The position numbers were made by a program, and so were the translations under genes. The notes under the pieces were generated by a model, which was given only the letters and a program-made list of their open reading frames with translations, did not search any database and was not told where the DNA came from. Positions 34,973 through 39,538 of a stretch of DNA of 39,538 nt are shown here, piece by piece (position 1 is the first letter of the stretch; each line of letters begins with the position of its first letter). Origin of the DNA: an uncultured Flavobacteriales bacterium (GTDB taxonomy: Bacteria; Bacteroidota; Bacteroidia; Flavobacteriales_D; Sanyastnellaceae); the NCBI GenBank assembly GCA_943787435.1, contig CALSMK010000016.1, positions 1-39,538 of the forward strand. The letters are read 5' to 3'.

Positions 34973-35873
34973 ATGAAGCGCACTGTCCGGCTTTTGCTGG
35001 TTGCCCTTTTGGCCGGCATTGGTAGCCTCTCTGCGCAGCAGGATGTGATGATCAGTCAGTACCTGTTCAACGGTCTGCTCATCAACCCCGGTTATGCCGG
35101 TTCACATCCGTACACGTCCTCCTCGCTCCTTCACCGGAGTCAATGGAACCAGTTTGATGGTGCCCCCACCACAAGCGTGGTGGCCATCGATGGTGCCTTA
35201 CGGAACAACAGCATGGGCGTCGGCCTCTTGATGCTGCATGATCAGATTGGACTCACCACACAGACCGATGTGTCCATGAACTTCGCCTACCGCATGAGAC
35301 TGGGTGCTGGTCGATTGGCCCTCGGACTCCGCGGTGGTTTGTCCAACACCCGGGCGGACCTTTTCTCGGCACAAACCACAGATCCAGGCGACCCGAACTA
35401 CAGCGAAAACCAACAAATCCGTCAATCGGCCAAGTTTGGATTCGGTGCCTACTACCACATGCAACGCCTCTACATCGGCGTATCCATTCCCACATTGACC
35501 GCCTTGGGCCCCAATGCACAAACCACCATTCCCCATTTGCTGACCACAGCAGGTGTGGTGATGAAGGTCTCCAGTGGGGTCATGCTCAAGCCCAGTGTGC
35601 TGGTGAAAATGGTGGAGTCTGCTCCAGCGCAACTCGACCTCAATCTCCACGCCCTCTTTCCAAGAAAAGATTTGGCTGGGAGCGGGTTGGAGAACAGGCG
35701 ATGCTGTAGTGGGCATGTTTGAAATTCAAGTCACACCCGAATTGCGAATCGGTTACGCACGAGACTTCACTTTGAGTGCCATCCGAGACTATTCGGCTGG
35801 TTCCAATGAAATCCTTATCGGTTTCGACTTTGGTCAAGGCATCAGTGCCAAGCGTTCACCCCGTTACTTCTAA
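34973..35873 (+). CDS. PorP/SprF family type IX secretion outer-membrane protein, one frameshift
   Basis: PorP/SprF-like barrels are needed for export or attachment of neighbouring type B T9SS substrates. Signal peptide: MKRTVRLLLVALLAGIGSLS. The family start QQDVMISQYLFNGLLINPGY and AGSHPYTSSSLLHRSQWNQF is unmistakable; later segments are GVGLLMLHDQIGLTT and KFGFGAYYHMQRLYIGVSIP. One extra C in CTCTTTCCAAG near 35660 shifts the frame. Correction gives LFQEKIWLGAGWRTGDAVVG, continuing to GISAKRSPRYF with an aromatic C-terminus. Corrected length is about 299 residues. ATG 34973 gives the best signal peptide, but ATG 34940 overlaps the adhesin stop (TGATG), so coupling is possible. Confidence 0.9.
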
Positions 35874-35883
35874 GTTGGTATCC

Positions 35884-37824
35884 ATGCCCAGAATCCCTAC
35901 CCAGTTCTCTTTCCTTGGCGTGATTCTTGCCGCAGCCTCCTGTCCGGATGTGCGCGGCTCCACCTCGAGGAAGGCCAAGCTGCCTATCAGGAACTGCGAT
36001 ACCAAGACGCCATCCATCACTTTGGAAAGGCCGTCACTCGCACTCCTGAACCGGAAGCATACCGCATGCTGGCCGGCGCCCACGCGAGGGTCAACGAACA
36101 CGAAGAAGCGGCTTCAGCTTACTCGGTCTTGGTGGCCCTTCCGGAAGCCACCGATGATGACCGGTTGAGCTATGCTGCTGCCCTTTTCAAAGAGGGTGAG
36201 TACGCCCAAGCGGAGCGCATCCTGAATGAGATCGGACAGCGTGACCCCAGCAACGAGGTCGCCGCCGCCCTTCGCCAAAGTGCCATCCTCGCCCAGGATG
36301 CCCGCAGGGACACCACTGCCTTTGAAGTGTCCCCCATCGAAACACAGAGGCATCCGCTCTGCTTTTGCCCCTCTGCGAAGCGGAGACCTCCTCTACTTCA
36401 CCGGGGCTGTCGAACGCCAAGGCGCAAGGGACCCATACACCGACCTGAGCTATACCGACTTGTACCAGATGCCAGCCAAAGGGGGAACACCCACTCTGGT
36501 TCCTGGCGTGAACGGACCTTACCACGATGGCATGGCCGCTCCCTCCCCGGATGGCAGCATTCTCATCTTTACCCGAAGCAGCCACCAAGAAGACAAGGTG
36601 AACAAGCTGCTTCTCGACGACAGCTCGGTCAACAACACCACGCTCTACTACGCCAGAAAAGGCCTCTCCGAATGGGAACGGGTGGTTGAGGTTGGCTTGA
36701 GTGATGAGTCCAGCATGTTTGCTCACCCCGCTTGGAGCCCAGATGGCAGCCGCCTCTACTTCTCCAGCGATATGCCGGGCGGAAAAGGTGGAATGGACCT
36801 CTGGTACATCCGCCGGAACGGAACCACATGGGAGCTTCCTCCTGTGAACATGGGCTCCATGATCAACAGCGTGGGAGACGACGTCTTTCCCTCGATGAAA
36901 GGCAACGACACCCTGTTCTTTGCTTCCGATGCCCAAATCACCTTCGGTGGACTGGACATCCTCTACACGGTCAGAGATTCCATGGGCACTTGGAACCGTC
37001 CCTACCCATTTGGACTACCCGCTGAACAGCCAAAGCGACGATTTCAGCATGACGTTCAATCCCGATGGCAAGACGGGCATTCATTTCCTCGGACCGCTAC
37101 GGATACGACCGCCTTCTGTCTTTCGAAATCGTGGACAAGCCGCTGCTGGTCAGAGGCACCGTGATTGACAGCCTGACAGGGAAGCCCATTCCGAATGCCA
37201 TCATCAACTTGTTGGATGTGGTCGATGGAAGTGCTGTTGCCCTGAACTCCGACATGAATGGCGCTTTCGAACTCAACCTGCCCCATGGCGAAGTCGTACC
37301 GAGCTGAAGCCATGATGGACACCTACTTCGCGAGGAACCTGTCCATTGAAACTCCAGTGGACCCTCTGGTGCGAGACATGAGCATTGAAATCGCTTTGGT
37401 TCCGACCAGCACCTTACGCGATGACGAATACGCCAGCTCCATTCGCGAAGGAGACCGATTCGAACTGCCTGAAATCCGATGGGATTATGACAGCTATCGC
37501 TTGAGGCAGGATGCCAAGCCCGCCCTTGCGCTTGTGGCTGAATTCCTCCAAAATAGACCTGGAATTGAAGTGGAATTGCGCTCGCATTGTGATTCTCGAG
37601 GTCGAGATGCTTACAACCAGAAACTCAGTGAGAACCGCGCGGGATCTGCTGCTCAGTATCTGCTTGACCTTGGCGTATCCCCCGATCAACTTCATCCCGT
37701 TGGGGTGGGAGAAGCCGAATTGCTCAACGAATGCAGCAACGGCGTCCCTTGCTCCGAGGCCAAGCACCAAGAAAACCGACGAACAGAATTTTTGATTGTT
37801 CGAACCCCAGAAACGAAGAACTAA
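35884..37824 (+). CDS. PorE-like OmpA family lipoprotein: TPR, beta-propeller, regulatory-like and OmpA domains; five frameshifts
   Basis: After frame correction the order is: lipoprotein leader (LLSGCAR); TPR region ~25-130 (YQDAIHHFGKAVTRTPEPEA, SAYSVLVALPEATDDDRLSY); WD40/PD40-like propeller ~150-400 (SPDGSILIFTRS, AWSPDGSRLYFSSDMPGGKG, LFFASD, FGGLDILYTVRD); carboxypeptidase-regulatory-like domain ~425-500 (GTVIDSLTGKPIPNAIINLL); OmpA peptidoglycan-binding domain ~530-640 (FELPEIRWDYDSYRLRQDAK, RSHCDSRG, NRRTEFLIV). This equals the domain order of Porphyromonas PorE, which links the T9SS to peptidoglycan. Shifts are near 35940 (base missing), 36335, 37020 (CCC for CC), 37075 (GGG for GG) and 37300. 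It starts 10 bases after the PorP/SprF stop. Confidence 0.87.
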
Positions 37825-37852
37825 CCCTTTCGTTTCACCAAACCAACCAAGA

Positions 37853-37887
37853 AAAAAGGGGGACCCATGCGGTCCCCCTTTTTCTTT
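37853..37887. terminator. Bidirectional terminator between the PorE-like gene and enolase
   Basis: A 13-bp perfect stem (37853-37865 with 37871-37883) has a 5-base loop CATGC; its outer pairs are AAAAA/TTTTT. It provides a T-run on either strand, fitting the two converging transcripts that end at 37824 and 37923. Confidence 0.92.
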
Positions 37888-37922
37888 ATCGGGTTCAGAG
37901 GAAGAGAGCTTCCTCTGCGCAC

Positions 37923-39538
<1,616 letters not shown>

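Overview
The window reads as chromosomal DNA of a Bacteroidota bacterium, most likely a GC-rich flavobacteria-like lineage. The evidence is: four proteins with type IX secretion (T9SS) type A sorting domains and one with a type B (gliding-motility CHU_C) domain; a PorP/SprF protein; a PorE-like TPR/propeller/OmpA lipoprotein; a GWxTD protein; proS beside a FadL-like porin; TANNTTTG promoter elements; and an absence of Shine-Dalgarno sequences. Most genes are housekeeping. No phage, insertion sequence, CRISPR array or defence island is visible.

Layout. 1-3745: end of one T9SS cargo gene, then two complete secreted enzymes, a PPAD/agmatine-deiminase family protein and a phosphodiesterase-LamG protein. 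3766-7665: a small membrane protein, a TfoX-N-like protein, an orphan dockerin-like gene remnant and a DUF2339 multi-pass membrane protein. 7777-9573: an alkane monooxygenase (alkB) and TetR regulator pair behind two near-identical palindromes. 9620-12920 (minus): a propeller lipoprotein, tRNA-Glu with a clear Bacteroidetes promoter, dps and proS. 13048-15744: a Gly/Tyr-rich lipoprotein and a FadL-like barrel. 15746-17655 (minus): nif3 and a coiled-coil 'zinc ribbon' protein that has lost its cysteines. 17715-20764: lpxK, a TlpA-like lipoprotein and lpxH. 20885-25763 (minus): a 1027-residue T9SS propeller protein, lipA and a barrel-like hypothetical. 25788-29977: osmC, a small lipoprotein, rmuC, a GWxTD gene and rlmB. 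30042-37824: a surface-adhesin cassette made of a 1568-residue repeat protein, PorP/SprF and a PorE-like protein. 37923-39538 (minus): enolase and the end of carA.

How the genes work together. The 30-37.8 kb block looks like one functional unit: a type B T9SS substrate, its cognate PorP/SprF outer-membrane partner and a periplasmic peptidoglycan-anchoring protein. The T9SS cargo genes elsewhere (1-3.7 kb and 20.9-24 kb) would use the same secretion machinery, whose core genes lie outside the window. lpxK and lpxH both serve lipid A synthesis. AlkB and TetR look like a self-contained, substrate-induced hydrocarbon oxidation operon.

Sequence quality. About ten genes carry one to five single-base frameshifts, mostly one extra base in a short homopolymer, while conserved motifs remain intact on both sides. 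I treat these as probable sequencing or assembly errors and annotate each gene over its full span. I did not find a convincing wholly new system. The most distinctive items are the alkB palindromes, the domain nested inside an adhesin repeat, the inverted repeat at the adhesin promoter, the cysteine-less zinc ribbon and the secreted deiminase.
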